From Desulfuromonas sp. (GTDB lineage Bacteria > Desulfobacterota > Desulfuromonadia > Desulfuromonadales > UBA2294), in NCBI GenBank assembly GCA_002869615.1, contig PKUH01000057.1, positions 33,314-97,313 on the forward strand: a stretch of DNA of 64,000 nt, read 5' to 3'. Each line of letters opens with the position of its first letter. Positions within the stretch are counted from its first letter, which is position 1. Below, piece by piece: positions 1 to 9,303 of the stretch. The translations under genes were made by a program, and so were the position numbers. Below the pieces are notes generated by a model. The model was not told where the DNA came from and searched no databases. It saw only the letters and a list, made by a program, of their open reading frames with translations.

Positions 1-1199
1 TTAATTTCAACTTCAACGTCATCTGGAGCAGCCCAGGATGCGGCATGCGCTACCTCTTCCTGATCATGCTCTTCGGTGTCACTATTCAACTCGTCCTCAG
101 CCAACTCGTCCTCAGCCAACTCGTCCTCAGCCAACTCGTCCTCAGCCAACTCGTCCTCAGCCAACTCGTCCTCAGCCGACTCGTCCTCAGCCGGTTCTTC
201 CTCTCCGGAAGCTGTTTCATCCAGGGCTTCATCAGACTCTTCAGCGACCGGTGGTTCATCCTTTTCTTCGCCGGATTCTTCATCCGTCTCCGCCACCGTT
301 TGGTCTTCAATCATATCCTCGCCAGCCGTCGGGACGGCATCTTCACCGGGCAGGTTCTCCTCGGCATCAGGCCCAGCCTGCTCTTCGGTCACGTCCTCAT
401 TTAACGCTGCGGCAGGTTCCGTCACCGAAGCTTCAACTGTTTCAATTGTCGGCTCGGATTGATCTTCTGCCGAGTCACCATCCGGTTCCCCTTCGGTCAG
501 GTCATCAGCCGATTCTTCTGCAATGCCAGATTCGGCGGCATCCGGATTAACGCCAGCAGCTCGAACCACCTCTTTTTCCTCATCTGACGGCATCCGGCTT
601 GAAAAATCTCCATCAAAATTCATCAGGTCATCAACATCCTCAGGCGTGATAAACTGGCTGGTCGACTGCAGGCTTGCCTCAACATCTTCACGTTCAATAC
701 GACCGCACATTCCGGTGCCGGTCACGGTCTCCAGATTGATATTGTTCTGCTTTGCCAGTTCAATGGCTGCCGGCGCTGCCAGGATATGGCCATACTGGAC
801 AACTGCATCTCCCGATTCAGCTCCGGCCGGACTATCCGCTGTCGCAGAAACAGGTTCCGACGGCTCGCCGAAAGCTTCGGTCAGGTATTCGGTTTCCTCT
901 TCCTGATCAGGACTATTTTCTTCTTTGCCGTCTGAATCATCTTCTTCCTCGAGATCCGTTTCATCGACCGTCTGCATGGCGATGACCGTCGCGACCGGAA
1001 CAGCTTGCCCGGCATGCACCCATATTTCAGCTATTTTGCCGGGTGCGTCGGCCTTGAGTTCAAGGGTATCCATATCGACTTCGACATCGGCAATTATTTG
1101 ATTTTTTTGCACAACATCGCCGACCGCGACCCGCCACTTGGCAATTCGTCCTTCGTCGGAATATTCACTTACTTTCGGCATACGGATTTCTGATCTCAT
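1..1199 (-). CDS. E2-like protein with biotin/lipoyl-type and E3-binding domains (partial)
   Basis: Partial: the frame is open to the left edge, with 399 codons visible. A biotin/lipoyl-type domain (about residues 5-77) is followed by a peripheral subunit-binding (E3-binding) domain at about 138-177 with the hallmark GTGMCGRIEREDV, then about 200 very acidic residues that include a tandem LAEDE repeat. This is the N-terminal architecture of a 2-oxo acid dehydrogenase E2 or E3-binding protein; any acyltransferase domain lies outside the window. The site that should hold the lipoyl-lysine (family pattern roughly VExDKAT) reads VEVDMDT, so Met43 replaces the Lys. ATG at 1199 has AGGGAGGA five bases upstream. 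The gene is divergent from fadJ. A lipoamide dehydrogenase (lpdA) lies 7 kb away. A scaffold or E3-docking role is inference. Confidence 0.8.
   Translation of the reverse strand, partial: MRSEIRMPKVSEYSDEGRIAKWRVAVGDVVQKNQIIADVEVDMDTLELKADAPGKIAEIWVHAGQAVPVATVIAMQTVDETDLEEEDDSDGKEENSPDQEEETEYLTEAFGEPSEPVSATADSPAGAESGDAVVQYGHILAAPAAIELAKQNNINLETVTGTGMCGRIEREDVEASLQSTSQFITPEDVDDLMNFDGDFSSRMPSDEEKEVVRAAGVNPDAAESGIAEESADDLTEGEPDGDSAEDQSEPTIETVEASVTEPAAALNEDVTEEQAGPDAEENLPGEDAVPTAGEDMIEDQTVAETDEESGEEKDEPPVAEESDEALDETASGEEEPAEDESAEDELAEDELAEDELAEDELAEDELAEDELNSDTEEHDQEEVAHAASWAAPDDVEVEI
91..192 (-). repeat. 15-bp tandem repeat encoding LAEDE pentapeptides
   Basis: Unit tcgtcctcagccaac on the plus strand. 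Five perfect copies span 91-165, followed by a one-base variant (166-180) and a partial copy (181-192). It is in frame with the E2-like gene and encodes (LAEDE)n in its acidic linker. The near-identity of the copies suggests recent slippage or unequal-recombination expansion. Confidence 0.95.
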
Positions 1200-1320
1200 C
1201 AACATCCTCCCTGAATCAACAAAACTTCATACGGGCATTCGCGCTGAATCGACATAATAACATAATTAATCCGTATTCACACAAGCCAAAACATTTCGCA
1301 AAATTATTTGCCTCAACTTC

Positions 1321-1348
1321 TTGTCCTGCGCCTGATAAACGATATCAT
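1321..1348 (+). promoter_or_regulatory. candidate sigma-70 promoter of fadJ
   Basis: TTGTCC (1321-1326) and TATCAT (1343-1348) separated by 16 bp, about 40 bp upstream of the fadJ start. The match to consensus is moderate and is judged by eye only. Confidence 0.35.
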
Positions 1349-1351
1349 TGT

Positions 1352-1369
1352 GTAAATACAGTCATTTAC
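1352..1369. promoter_or_regulatory. inverted repeat, candidate operator for fadJ
   Basis: GTAAAT-N6-ATTTAC is a perfect 6+6 palindrome just downstream of the candidate -10 and before the fadJ ribosome-binding site. That is the position expected for a repressor site. The cognate regulator is not identifiable from the sequence. Confidence 0.4.
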
Positions 1370-1387
1370 CATTTCACAGGAGAGATT

Positions 1388-3499
1388 ATGGGCGCAAATA
1401 TTCAAATTGCCATCTCTGACGGAATTGCATCGGTGACACTGGCCGCTGCCGAGGCTAAAGTCAACATCCTCAACGCCGGGTTTCTGAATGAGCTTGAACA
1501 AGCAGCGATTACACTAGCTGCCAATGATTCGCTAAAAGGTGTGATTGTCACAAGTGATCAACCGGGCGGCTTTATTGCCGGAGCCGATATCAGCGAAATT
1601 GAAAGCGTATCCGACGCCGAAAAAGGGGCCGGGCTTGCGGCTGTCGGCCAACGCATTTTCACTCGCTGGGAGAATCTGCCGTTCCCCGTTGTTGCAGCCA
1701 TCCATGGCCACTGTATGGGTGGTGGCACCGAGTTCGCTCTCGCCTGCCACTTCCGAATTGCTGCTGAGGATACAACTCTCGCCCTGCCGGAAATAAAACT
1801 TGGCATTCTGCCCGGTTTTGGCGGAACACAGCGTCTTCCCCGCCTGATCTCACTTGAAAAAGCTCTCGATATTATCCTCAGCGGTCGCACCGTCAGGGCA
1901 AAAGAAGCCCTTTCCTCAGGCCTCGTTGACCGGATTGCAAATAATCATGACCTGAAACATTCGGCCAGCGATTTTCTCGCTGAAATCATCAACAACCGCG
2001 ACAGAGTCGAATCTGCTCGGATGAAGAAGCAGGGGGGGTGGCGCCGACTTCTGCTTGAAAAAAATCCGATCGGCCGGACAATTCTTTTCAAGCAGGCTCG
2101 CAAGCAATTAGGCAAAAAGACCGGCGGCCACTACCCGGCCCCTCTCAAAGCCCTGGACGTTATCGAAACAACATACGGTACTCCTCTTGACACCGGTCTG
2201 AAACTAGAAGCGGCGGCTCTCGGTGAATTGATCATCACCCCGGAAAGCAAGAATCTGGTCCACCTGTATCACCTTTCGCAAAGACCGAAGAAAATTGGTG
2301 AGCGGTTCGACCAAACCATTGAGATAAAAAAAGCAGCCGTTCTTGGCGCCGGCGTCATGGGGGGCGGTATCGCCCATCTTTTGGCCAGCCGCGGCATACC
2401 GACCCTGATCAAGGATATCAATCAGCAGGCACTTGATGCCGGGATCGAGCACGCCCGCACCCTCTTCCGGAAGGAAATCGAGAAGAAAAACGGCGCCTCG
2501 TCAACACTTGATGAAAAGATGTCCCTGCTCACGCCAACACTTGATTACACACAATTTGCAGATGTCGATCTGGTGATCGAAGCTGTGGTTGAAAAAATTG
2601 CGATCAAGCAGGCCGTACTGAAAGAGGCCGAACCTCACCTGCCATCGCATGCCATTTTCGCGACCAACACCTCTGCCCTTTCGGTGAGTGATCTGCAGAC
2701 GAACGCGATGCGACCCGGCAGGGTTGGTGGCCTTCATTTCTTCAATCCTGTTGACCGGATGCCATTGATCGAGGTCGTGCGCGGCAAGCAGAGTTCGGAC
2801 GAAACCACAGGATCACTTTTCAAACTGGCTGGCAGGATCGGCAAGACCCCGATCATAACCGGCGACCGGACCGGATTCCTGGTCAACCGACTACTTGTGA
2901 CCTACCTGCTTGAAGCTGCTCTGGCCGCAACCGAAGGGGTCAACTGGATGTCACTCGATAAACTTATCACCCGTTTCGGGTATCCGATGGGACCCTTCCG
3001 GCTGGTCGATGAAGTCGGGATTGACATTGCAGTGGAAGTTGGCGACACCCTCTGCCAGAGCTTCGGCTACCTGCAGCCAACTGACCTGCTGCAGAAAATC
3101 CTTGATCTCGGATTGCTCGGCAAAAAAGGTGAAAAAGGTTTTTACAGTTACGCCAACGGCCGTTGCCAGGGTGCCAACCACGAAATTGAGCAGGTCCTCC
3201 CGGCAACCGGGCGCGACGCGGGCCATAATGAGCTGAAGCGGTTGCTTTACCTGATGGTCAATGAAGCCGGACGGTGTCTTGACGAAGGCATTATTGCTTC
3301 ACCGGAAGATATTGATACCGGAATGGTGTTCGGGACCGGTTTTCCACCTTTTCACGGTGGACTTTGCCGCTGGGCCGACGCTGAAGGGCTTCCGGATATC
3401 GTCAAAACATTAAAAGACTTTGCCGGTCTGCATGGAGAACGATTTGCACCTTGCGCCTACCTGCAAAGCAAAAAACGCTTTTATGAGAAGAAGCCTTAA
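1388..3499 (+). CDS. fadJ: bifunctional enoyl-CoA hydratase / 3-hydroxyacyl-CoA dehydrogenase (FadJ/FadB type)
   Basis: 703 residues, close to the length of E. coli FadJ/FadB. The N-terminal crotonase domain has the oxyanion-hole segment IAGADI (63-68) and two catalytic glutamates, Glu115 in GGGTEFALAC and Glu135 in LPEIKLGILPGFGGTQR. The 3-hydroxyacyl-CoA dehydrogenase half starts near residue 314 with the NAD-binding GAGVMGGG. It has the catalytic His450 (GGLHFFNPV) and Glu462, then tandem C-terminal dehydrogenase domains. It catalyses hydration and NAD-dependent oxidation in the beta-oxidation cycle, normally in complex with a thiolase subunit; no thiolase gene lies beside it here. ATG 1388 follows AGGAGA. 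The gene is alone on the plus strand between a divergent E2-like gene and a terminator, so it is probably monocistronic. Confidence 0.93.
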   Translation: MGANIQIAISDGIASVTLAAAEAKVNILNAGFLNELEQAAITLAANDSLKGVIVTSDQPGGFIAGADISEIESVSDAEKGAGLAAVGQRIFTRWENLPFPVVAAIHGHCMGGGTEFALACHFRIAAEDTTLALPEIKLGILPGFGGTQRLPRLISLEKALDIILSGRTVRAKEALSSGLVDRIANNHDLKHSASDFLAEIINNRDRVESARMKKQGGWRRLLLEKNPIGRTILFKQARKQLGKKTGGHYPAPLKALDVIETTYGTPLDTGLKLEAAALGELIITPESKNLVHLYHLSQRPKKIGERFDQTIEIKKAAVLGAGVMGGGIAHLLASRGIPTLIKDINQQALDAGIEHARTLFRKEIEKKNGASSTLDEKMSLLTPTLDYTQFADVDLVIEAVVEKIAIKQAVLKEAEPHLPSHAIFATNTSALSVSDLQTNAMRPGRVGGLHFFNPVDRMPLIEVVRGKQSSDETTGSLFKLAGRIGKTPIITGDRTGFLVNRLLVTYLLEAALAATEGVNWMSLDKLITRFGYPMGPFRLVDEVGIDIAVEVGDTLCQSFGYLQPTDLLQKILDLGLLGKKGEKGFYSYANGRCQGANHEIEQVLPATGRDAGHNELKRLLYLMVNEAGRCLDEGIIASPEDIDTGMVFGTGFPPFHGGLCRWADAEGLPDIVKTLKDFAGLHGERFAPCAYLQSKKRFYEKKP

Positions 3500-3559
3500 A
3501 GGCAAGGAGATGGAATAAGTAATTCCTGTGGTTGATCTTTAGCGAAAGTCTGGCAGACA

Positions 3560-3594
3560 AAAGGGCACCCATGCATGATTGCAGGGTGCCCTTT
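3560..3594. terminator. bidirectional intrinsic terminator between fadJ and the zinc-ribbon gene
   Basis: Perfect 11-bp stem AAAGGGCACCC / GGGTGCCCTTT with a 13-nt loop, placed between convergent genes. The T run is short on both strands, so termination strength is uncertain. Confidence 0.75.
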
Positions 3595-3618
3595 CTGATT
3601 AGCTATCAATTTTTATGT

Positions 3619-3774
3619 TCAGCCGAGATGGAGATTATGGTTGCGGGCGCGATTGGCCAGAATCGTCGGATCAATCACCTCGCCGCATGAACAGCATTTC
3701 CATGCATCAAAAGCCCGGACAAAATCATAATACTTCTCGGCATACATGCGACCACGGCATTTCGGACATTTCAT
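3619..3774 (-). CDS. small zinc-ribbon protein
   Basis: 51 residues starting MKCPKCRGRMYAEKYYDF. Two CxxC knuckles (CPKC near the N-terminus and CCSC around residues 29-32) should form a single zinc ribbon. ATG 3774 is preceded by GGGAGAG at suitable spacing. An upstream in-frame extension to 3813 is possible but has a weaker start context. The stretch YDFVRAFDAWKC between the knuckles is distinctive and I associate it with small conserved proteins of this bacterial group, from memory. Function is unknown; nucleic-acid or protein binding would be typical for a lone ribbon. Confidence 0.7.
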   Translation of the reverse strand: MKCPKCRGRMYAEKYYDFVRAFDAWKCCSCGEVIDPTILANRARNHNLHLG

Positions 3775-3916
3775 AGCATCTCTCCCTTCAATGTATAGGA
3801 CTATTCCCCGCATGGGGTGAGATGCTACTACTACATAAGTTGTGCCATATTTAAGGTTAAGGCCGGCCGGAAAAATCCATCAGATACGACACTATTAAAA
3901 AATTGCTATTTTCCAG

Positions 3917-4489
3917 TCACTTAGCTGAATCATAATCGGTAAAAAAATATTGATTCCAAGCAGATAGGCTCTTCTTGCCGATACCGGGAACACGTTGCAA
4001 GCCGGAAAGCGAGCCAAATTCGCCATATTTTTGACGGTTATTGACTATCCGTAAAGCTGTTTTCTCGCCGATACCCGGCAAAAACAACCAGTCCTCCTCA
4101 CACATGCGGTCGGGATGGAGCGGAATCCCCAATGCCGCGCGCTTGGCCGCACTCATCCAAGAGATGCTAAGTTCTTTAATCATATCGCTTTTTATCACAA
4201 GGTCAACCCTGGCCCCGGAAAGAACAGGTTTCTGCAGGAGTTCCATCGGGACAACAGAATAATCGACATCACGATTCGTCAAATTAATGACACCCCGCCA
4301 CACGGAACCGTCAATAATTTGATGAATTCCTGGCCCCGGGAAACCTGATCCGAACTCAACCAACACCTTTCCCGGTTGCGTGAATAAAAAAACCGGGCTC
4401 TCCTCATTCGCAGGGGCCCGGTTCAGTTGGATTGTCAAAATAATCAGCAGTAGGGCAATCAGTAGAAACTGTCCGCCAGACCGGCTCAT
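3917..4489 (-). CDS. membrane-anchored helix-hairpin-helix (ComEA-like) protein
   Basis: 190 residues. A single N-terminal hydrophobic segment ([15 protein letters not shown], about residues 7-22) acts as anchor or uncleaved signal. The central part is about 95 residues without a recognisable motif. The C-terminus carries two helix-hairpin-helix motifs ([12 protein letters not shown] and VPGIGKKSL) of the ComEA type, which bind DNA non-specifically. The start chosen is the ATG overlapping the cimA stop by four bases (ATGA); an earlier in-frame start would overlap cimA further. It is the last gene of the long ftsH-to-cimA run. A DNA-uptake role is a family-based guess, and a second ComEA-like gene lies at 29128-29433. 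Confidence 0.75.
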   Translation of the reverse strand: MSRSGGQFLLIALLLIILTIQLNRAPANEESPVFLFTQPGKVLVEFGSGFPGPGIHQIIDGSVWRGVINLTNRDVDYSVVPMELLQKPVLSGARVDLVIKSDMIKELSISWMSAAKRAALGIPLHPDRMCEEDWLFLPGIGEKTALRIVNNRQKYGEFGSLSGLQRVPGIGKKSLSAWNQYFFTDYDSAK

Positions 4490-6075
4490 TCCTCGGCACC
4501 CTCCTGCTCGCACAACAGTTTATACTGCAAGGCATCAACCAATGCCTGGTAAGAGGCATCGATAATATTGTCACTGACCCCGACCGTTCCCCAGCGCCCG
4601 GTCTTATCACCCGATTCAATCAAAACCCGGGTTACCGAGGCCGTTCCCTTGCCGGCCGGAAGAACGCGAACCTTGTAATCAAAAAGTTTAATCTGCTTCA
4701 GGGTCGGATAGAAACTCTCCAGGGCCTTGCGCAAGGCGTTATCAAGAGCATTAACCGGCCCGTCTCCTTCGGCAGCAGTGTGCTCGACCCGGCCGCCGAC
4801 CTTTACCTTCACCGTTGCCTCGGACTGCGGCTTCTCGTTCTCGCTGTGCTTGGCATCGATAACCCGGAAGCCGATGACCGTAAAGAAAGGCCTGATCGTA
4901 CCCAGGGCCCGGCGCATCATCAGTTCAAAAGAGGCTTCGGCTCCTTCGAACTGGAACCCCTTGTTCTCGAGTTCCTTGATCTCCTCGAGCAGCTCCATCG
5001 TCATCGGGTCCTTGCTGTCGATGTTGATATTGAATTCTTCCGCCTTGGCCAGGATATTGGAGCGCCCGGAAAGATCGGAAACCAGAACCCGGGTCAGATT
5101 CCCAACCTGCTCGGGGCGGATGTGCTCATAGGTTTCGGGGTGGCGCTGGATCGCTGAGACATGCACCCCGCCTTTGTGGGCAAAGGCCGAGTTGCCGACA
5201 TAAGCCTGGTGCTTGTTCGGAATCAGGTTGGCCAGTTCATAAACGTAGCGCGAGGCGGTCCTGAGATTCCGCATCTGCTCATCGGTCACACATTCACGGC
5301 CCATTTTGAGTTTGAGGGCCGGGATGATCGAACAGAGGTTGGCATTGCCGCACCGTTCGCCAAAACCGTTCATCGTCCCCTGAACATGGACAATCCCGTG
5401 CTCGACAGCAACCAGAGAATTGGCAACAGCGCATTCGCTATCATTGTGGGTATGGATTCCGAGCGGAGTCTTGATCGTTTTTTTAATCTCGCCAATGATC
5501 GATCCGACCTCATACGGCATGGTGCCGCCATTGGTATCACACAGCACGATGCAATCCGTCCCGGCATCCTGGGCGGCCTGCAGCGTTTTCAGGGCGTATT
5601 CCGGGTTCGCCTTGTAGCCATCGAAGAAGTGTTCGGCATCGTAAACAACCTCACCAACATTCTGCTTGAGATATTCCAGCGAATCAAAGATCAGTTCGAG
5701 GTTCTCTTCGAGGGAAATCCGCAGCGCCTCTTTCACATGAAAATCCCAGGTCTTGCCGAAGATCGTAACGGTATCAGGCTCGGCCTGGATGAGAGTGCGG
5801 ATATTGTCATCCTTGTCCGGAGTTGTCTTGGCCCGTCGGGTTGAGCCGAAAGCGGCAATTTTAGCCTGTTCCAGACTCTCTTTCTTGATTTCCTTAAAGA
5901 AGGCGATGTCCTTCGGGTTCGAACCGGGCCAGCCACCCTCGATGTAGTGAATGCCGAGTTCATCAAGTTTCCGGGCAATCCGGATCTTGTCCGCAACCTG
6001 GAACGATATATCCTCGGACTGCGTGCCGTCACGCAGGGTCGTATCGTAAAGCTTGACCATCCTCTGTTTCCCCAT
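4486..6075 (-). CDS. cimA: citramalate synthase
   Basis: 529 residues. The HMGL-like TIM barrel opens with [13 protein letters not shown] (DTTLRDG is the metal/substrate signature) and contains [15 protein letters not shown], the second metal-ligand motif. The C-terminal third resembles the LeuA allosteric regulatory domain. The length and the [11 protein letters not shown] segment fit the citramalate synthase subfamily, which condenses pyruvate and acetyl-CoA to start threonine-independent isoleucine synthesis, rather than isopropylmalate synthase. ATG 6075 was chosen because AGGAGAAGGAAG precedes it; an in-frame ATG a few codons downstream (MVKLYDTT) is a possible alternative. It lies directly downstream of lysC in the same orientation. 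Confidence 0.9.
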   Translation of the reverse strand: MGKQRMVKLYDTTLRDGTQSEDISFQVADKIRIARKLDELGIHYIEGGWPGSNPKDIAFFKEIKKESLEQAKIAAFGSTRRAKTTPDKDDNIRTLIQAEPDTVTIFGKTWDFHVKEALRISLEENLELIFDSLEYLKQNVGEVVYDAEHFFDGYKANPEYALKTLQAAQDAGTDCIVLCDTNGGTMPYEVGSIIGEIKKTIKTPLGIHTHNDSECAVANSLVAVEHGIVHVQGTMNGFGERCGNANLCSIIPALKLKMGRECVTDEQMRNLRTASRYVYELANLIPNKHQAYVGNSAFAHKGGVHVSAIQRHPETYEHIRPEQVGNLTRVLVSDLSGRSNILAKAEEFNINIDSKDPMTMELLEEIKELENKGFQFEGAEASFELMMRRALGTIRPFFTVIGFRVIDAKHSENEKPQSEATVKVKVGGRVEHTAAEGDGPVNALDNALRKALESFYPTLKQIKLFDYKVRVLPAGKGTASVTRVLIESGDKTGRWGTVGVSDNIIDASYQALVDALQYKLLCEQEGAEE

Positions 6076-6134
6076 CTTCCTTCTCCTCACACTACAATAA
6101 GGGCAAAGTGCCCATTGCATGCATTAATAAAAAA

Positions 6135-7370
6135 CTACTCTTCGCTCTTGACGTTTTCATCGTCAAGGCCGAAAGCCTGATGCAGCACCCGGACGGCAAG
6201 TTCGGTGTACTTATCGGCGATAACACAGGAGACCTTGATCTCACTGGTTGAAATCATCTCGATGTTGACACCTTCGGCCGAAAGGGTCTCGAACATCTTG
6301 CTGGCAATACCGGAGTGCGATCGCATGCCGACACCGACAATCGAGACTTTGGCGATATTTTCATTGGTCTTGACCTCCTCGGCACCGATTTTACCGGCAC
6401 TCTCTTCAACAATCTGAAGAGCTTTTTTGAAGTCGGTCCGCGGCACCGTAAAGGTGAGGTCTGTAAAACCTTCGTGCGAAACATTCTGAATAATCATATC
6501 GACCGTAATGTTCGCATCGGACAGCGGAGTGAAGAGTGCTGAGGCAATTCCCGGCTTGTCCGGTACCCGCATGACAGAGATTTTTGCTTCGTTTTTGTTG
6601 TATGTAATTCCCGAAACGAGGACCGTTTCCATATCGGCATCCTCCTCCTTTACCAGTGTTCCCAGGTTATCGTTAAAGCTCGAACGGACATGGATGACCA
6701 CGCCGTATTTCTTGGCAAATTCAACCGAACGGATCTGCAGAACCTTGGCTCCGAGTGATGCCATCTCGAGCATTTCATCATAAGAGATTTTATCAATTTT
6801 CGAAGCGGCTGCGACGATCCGCGGATCGGTGGTATAAACCCCGTCAACATCGGTGTAAATCTCACAGACATCGGCCTCCATCGCCGCCGCCACAGCGACG
6901 GCCGAGGTGTCGGAACCACCTCGCCCCAGGGTTGCAATACTGCCATCGGCAGTAATCCCCTGAAAACCGGCGACAATACAGATCGTCCCTTTTTCAAGGT
7001 CGGCCCGGATATTCTGGCCCTGAATCTCACTGATCCGGGCCGTTGAATGTGCTTCGTCTGTGTAAATCGGAATTTGCCAGCCGAGGTAGCTTTTCGCCTG
7101 ATAGCCCATCGACTTCAGGGTCATGGCCAGCAACGCGATCGAGACCTGTTCGCCGCTGGCGACCAGGACATCATATTCACGTTCATCCGGAATATCACAG
7201 ACCTCGTTGGCGAGGCCGACCAGCTTGTCAGTCTCGCCGGCCATTGCCGAAACAACAACGACGACCTGGTTCCCCTCATCAAAGGTGCGGGCCACCCGGC
7301 GGGCAACATTTTTGATCTTTTCAACAGAACCGACCGAGGTTCCGCCATATTTCTGTACGACCAGGGCCAT
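6135..7370 (-). CDS. lysC: aspartate kinase
   Basis: 411 residues. The N-terminal kinase domain carries the KYGGTSVG motif (residues 8-15) and the [13 protein letters not shown] segment. Two ACT domains follow in the last about 150 residues; the start of the first is marked by [15 protein letters not shown]. It phosphorylates aspartate at the entry to the Lys/Met/Thr pathway. Length and layout match the monofunctional lysine/threonine-inhibited class, so feedback regulation through the ACT domains is expected. Some members of this class make a short beta subunit from an internal start; I did not verify one here. It lies between lpdA and cimA. Confidence 0.93.
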   Translation of the reverse strand: MALVVQKYGGTSVGSVEKIKNVARRVARTFDEGNQVVVVVSAMAGETDKLVGLANEVCDIPDEREYDVLVASGEQVSIALLAMTLKSMGYQAKSYLGWQIPIYTDEAHSTARISEIQGQNIRADLEKGTICIVAGFQGITADGSIATLGRGGSDTSAVAVAAAMEADVCEIYTDVDGVYTTDPRIVAAASKIDKISYDEMLEMASLGAKVLQIRSVEFAKKYGVVIHVRSSFNDNLGTLVKEEDADMETVLVSGITYNKNEAKISVMRVPDKPGIASALFTPLSDANITVDMIIQNVSHEGFTDLTFTVPRTDFKKALQIVEESAGKIGAEEVKTNENIAKVSIVGVGMRSHSGIASKMFETLSAEGVNIEMISTSEIKVSCVIADKYTELAVRVLHQAFGLDDENVKSEE

Positions 7371-7418
7371 CCGGTTATCTCCTTCTATCCTCTGTTAATC
7401 ACTCCGCGTCGGGAGTTC

Positions 7419-8816
7419 TCATTTCTTTTTGCGGCCGGCCTTGTGAATGGCGTGGCCGCCGACGTCCTCGGCCGCTTCCAGTACAATCTCCGGCAAGGTC
7501 GGGTGGGCATGAATAACCTCGCCAAGCTGCCCGGCGGTCAGGCCATGGGTCATCGCCACCGCCACTTCGGAAATCAGGGCCGAAGCCTCTGCGCCAACGA
7601 TCGCCGCGCCGACGATCCGGTCACTCTTTTTTTCTGCCATGATCTTGATCGAACCACGGCTCTCGCCATCACAGAGAGCTTTACCGGAAGCCATATAGGC
7701 AAACCGGCCGATATTGACAGTGATCCCCTGTTCCTTGCATTCGGTTTCGGTCAAACCGACCTGGCCGATCTCCGGCAAGGTGAAAATGGCGCTCGGCACC
7801 ACCGAATAATCAGTGCTCTCGTTACCGCCGAGAGCATTGGCTACGGCAATACCGGCCTGATAGGAGGCGACATGCGCCAGCTGGATTCCGCCGGTGACAT
7901 CACCGATGGCATAGATATCGGAAGCCGACGTCCGCAAGCCTTCATCGACCTTGATGGCGCCGTTTTCAACCTCAACACCGACCGAGTCAAGATCAAGGCC
8001 GGTGATGTTCGGAACCCGGCCGACCGCAACCAGGACTTTGGCAAAAAGCTGTTCCTGATCACCAAATTTCGCCCGGACGCCATCCGGGGTGACTTCAAGA
8101 GATTCGACTGCCGTATCGACATGAACGGCGACCGAACGTTCCTTGAACGATTTTTCGACTTCCCGGACAATCTGCCGATCACTCAGCGAGAGGATTTGCG
8201 GCAGTGCTTCTACGATTGTCACCCGGCTGCCGAGAGCCGCAAAAATACCGGCAAATTCACAACCTATATAGCCCCCGCCGATCACCAGCAGGCTCTCGGG
8301 AAGGTCTTTAATAGCAAGAATTTCATTGCTGGTCAAAATATTTTTCCCGTCGATTGACAGGGCCTGCGGACGGGCCGGAAGCGAGCCGGTCGCAATGATA
8401 ATCTTTTTCGCCTTGATGCGACCGGTGACCCCCGGCTGACGGATGCAGATTTGCCCTTCCCCCTCAAGCGACGCCTTGCCCTTGATGACATCAACGCTCC
8501 GGCTTTTCAGCAACTGCTCAATACCGCCGACCAGCTGCTCAACAACACCATCTTTGCGTTCCATAGCCCGGGAAAAATCAAACCCGACCTCGCCCACGCT
8601 TATACCGTGATCGGAGGCATGTGCCAGACGCTCCTTGAGCAGGGCGGTGCTGTAGAGCGCCTTGGTCGGAATGCAGCCACGGTTCAGGCAGGTTCCACCG
8701 ACCCGGTCGGCTTCGACCAGGCAGACGCAGGCATCCTGCTGGGCGGCGCGGATGGCTGCAACATAGCCGCCAGGTCCACCACCGATTACGGCAATATCAT
8801 ATTCCTTATTCGGCAT
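7419..8816 (-). CDS. lpdA: dihydrolipoamide dehydrogenase (E3)
   Basis: 465 residues, the usual length. FAD-binding GGGPGG is near residues 12-17, the redox disulfide is Cys43/Cys48 in GGTCLNRGCIPTKAL, an NAD-binding GGGYIGCEFAG lies mid-protein, and the C-terminal active-site pair is His/Glu in HAHPTLPE. It reoxidises lipoamide of E2 or GcvH using NAD+. It sits four bases from tsaE with no other dehydrogenase-complex gene adjacent; the E2-like gene at the left edge could be a partner because it carries an E3-binding domain, though this is inference. Confidence 0.93.
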   Translation of the reverse strand: MPNKEYDIAVIGGGPGGYVAAIRAAQQDACVCLVEADRVGGTCLNRGCIPTKALYSTALLKERLAHASDHGISVGEVGFDFSRAMERKDGVVEQLVGGIEQLLKSRSVDVIKGKASLEGEGQICIRQPGVTGRIKAKKIIIATGSLPARPQALSIDGKNILTSNEILAIKDLPESLLVIGGGYIGCEFAGIFAALGSRVTIVEALPQILSLSDRQIVREVEKSFKERSVAVHVDTAVESLEVTPDGVRAKFGDQEQLFAKVLVAVGRVPNITGLDLDSVGVEVENGAIKVDEGLRTSASDIYAIGDVTGGIQLAHVASYQAGIAVANALGGNESTDYSVVPSAIFTLPEIGQVGLTETECKEQGITVNIGRFAYMASGKALCDGESRGSIKIMAEKKSDRIVGAAIVGAEASALISEVAVAMTHGLTAGQLGEVIHAHPTLPEIVLEAAEDVGGHAIHKAGRKKK

Positions 8817-8820
8817 CCGG

Positions 8821-9303
8821 TCAGTACTCCTTCCTGGTTTCGGCCAGGTCGGTCAGCAGGTCTTCTCCCGATGCATCGAGCGCGGTCAGGAGAAATGTTC
8901 GATCATTCTCTTCTTCGCCATAATCGAGTTGCAGATGCAATCCTTTCAACCTGTGCTGATCGACCAGTCCGGGCCATTCAACGATCGTCACACCCTCTCC
9001 CCGCAGATAGGAGTCAAAATCAAGCTCAATCAACTCGTCGGCAGAAGCGAGACGGTAAAGATCAAAATGGGCGATTTCGAAGCGGCCGCGGTAAAGGTTC
9101 ATCAGCGTATAGGTCGGGCTGTTGACCGCGACCTCTGAAGGGACGCCGAGCCCTTTGGCTATCCCCTGAACCAGACAGGTTTTGCCACTGCCAAGGTCAC
9201 CCTCAAGCAGAAAGACCGTGGCGCCGGAGCAGAGGCGGCCAAGCGCTTCGCCGACATGCTGCGTCTGTTCCGGCGAATGGCTGACAAACGCCAGAGGCTT
9301 CAC
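8821..9303 (-). CDS. tsaE: tRNA threonylcarbamoyladenosine biosynthesis ATPase TsaE
   Basis: 160 residues with the P-loop EGDLGSGKT (about 34-42) and the TsaE hallmarks NSPTYTLMNLY and HFDLYRL. TsaE is the ATPase of the TsaBDE complex that makes t6A37 on ANN-decoding tRNAs. It starts with GTG overlapping the upstream CBS gene by four bases (GTGA), indicating translational coupling. Confidence 0.92.
   Translation of the reverse strand: MKPLAFVSHSPEQTQHVGEALGRLCSGATVFLLEGDLGSGKTCLVQGIAKGLGVPSEVAVNSPTYTLMNLYRGRFEIAHFDLYRLASADELIELDFDSYLRGEGVTIVEWPGLVDQHRLKGLHLQLDYGEEENDRTFLLTALDASGEDLLTDLAETRKEY

Noticed and set aside
91..192. Short regular repeats resembling a CRISPR array
   Set aside because: The units are contiguous 15-mers without spacers and are in frame within a coding region.
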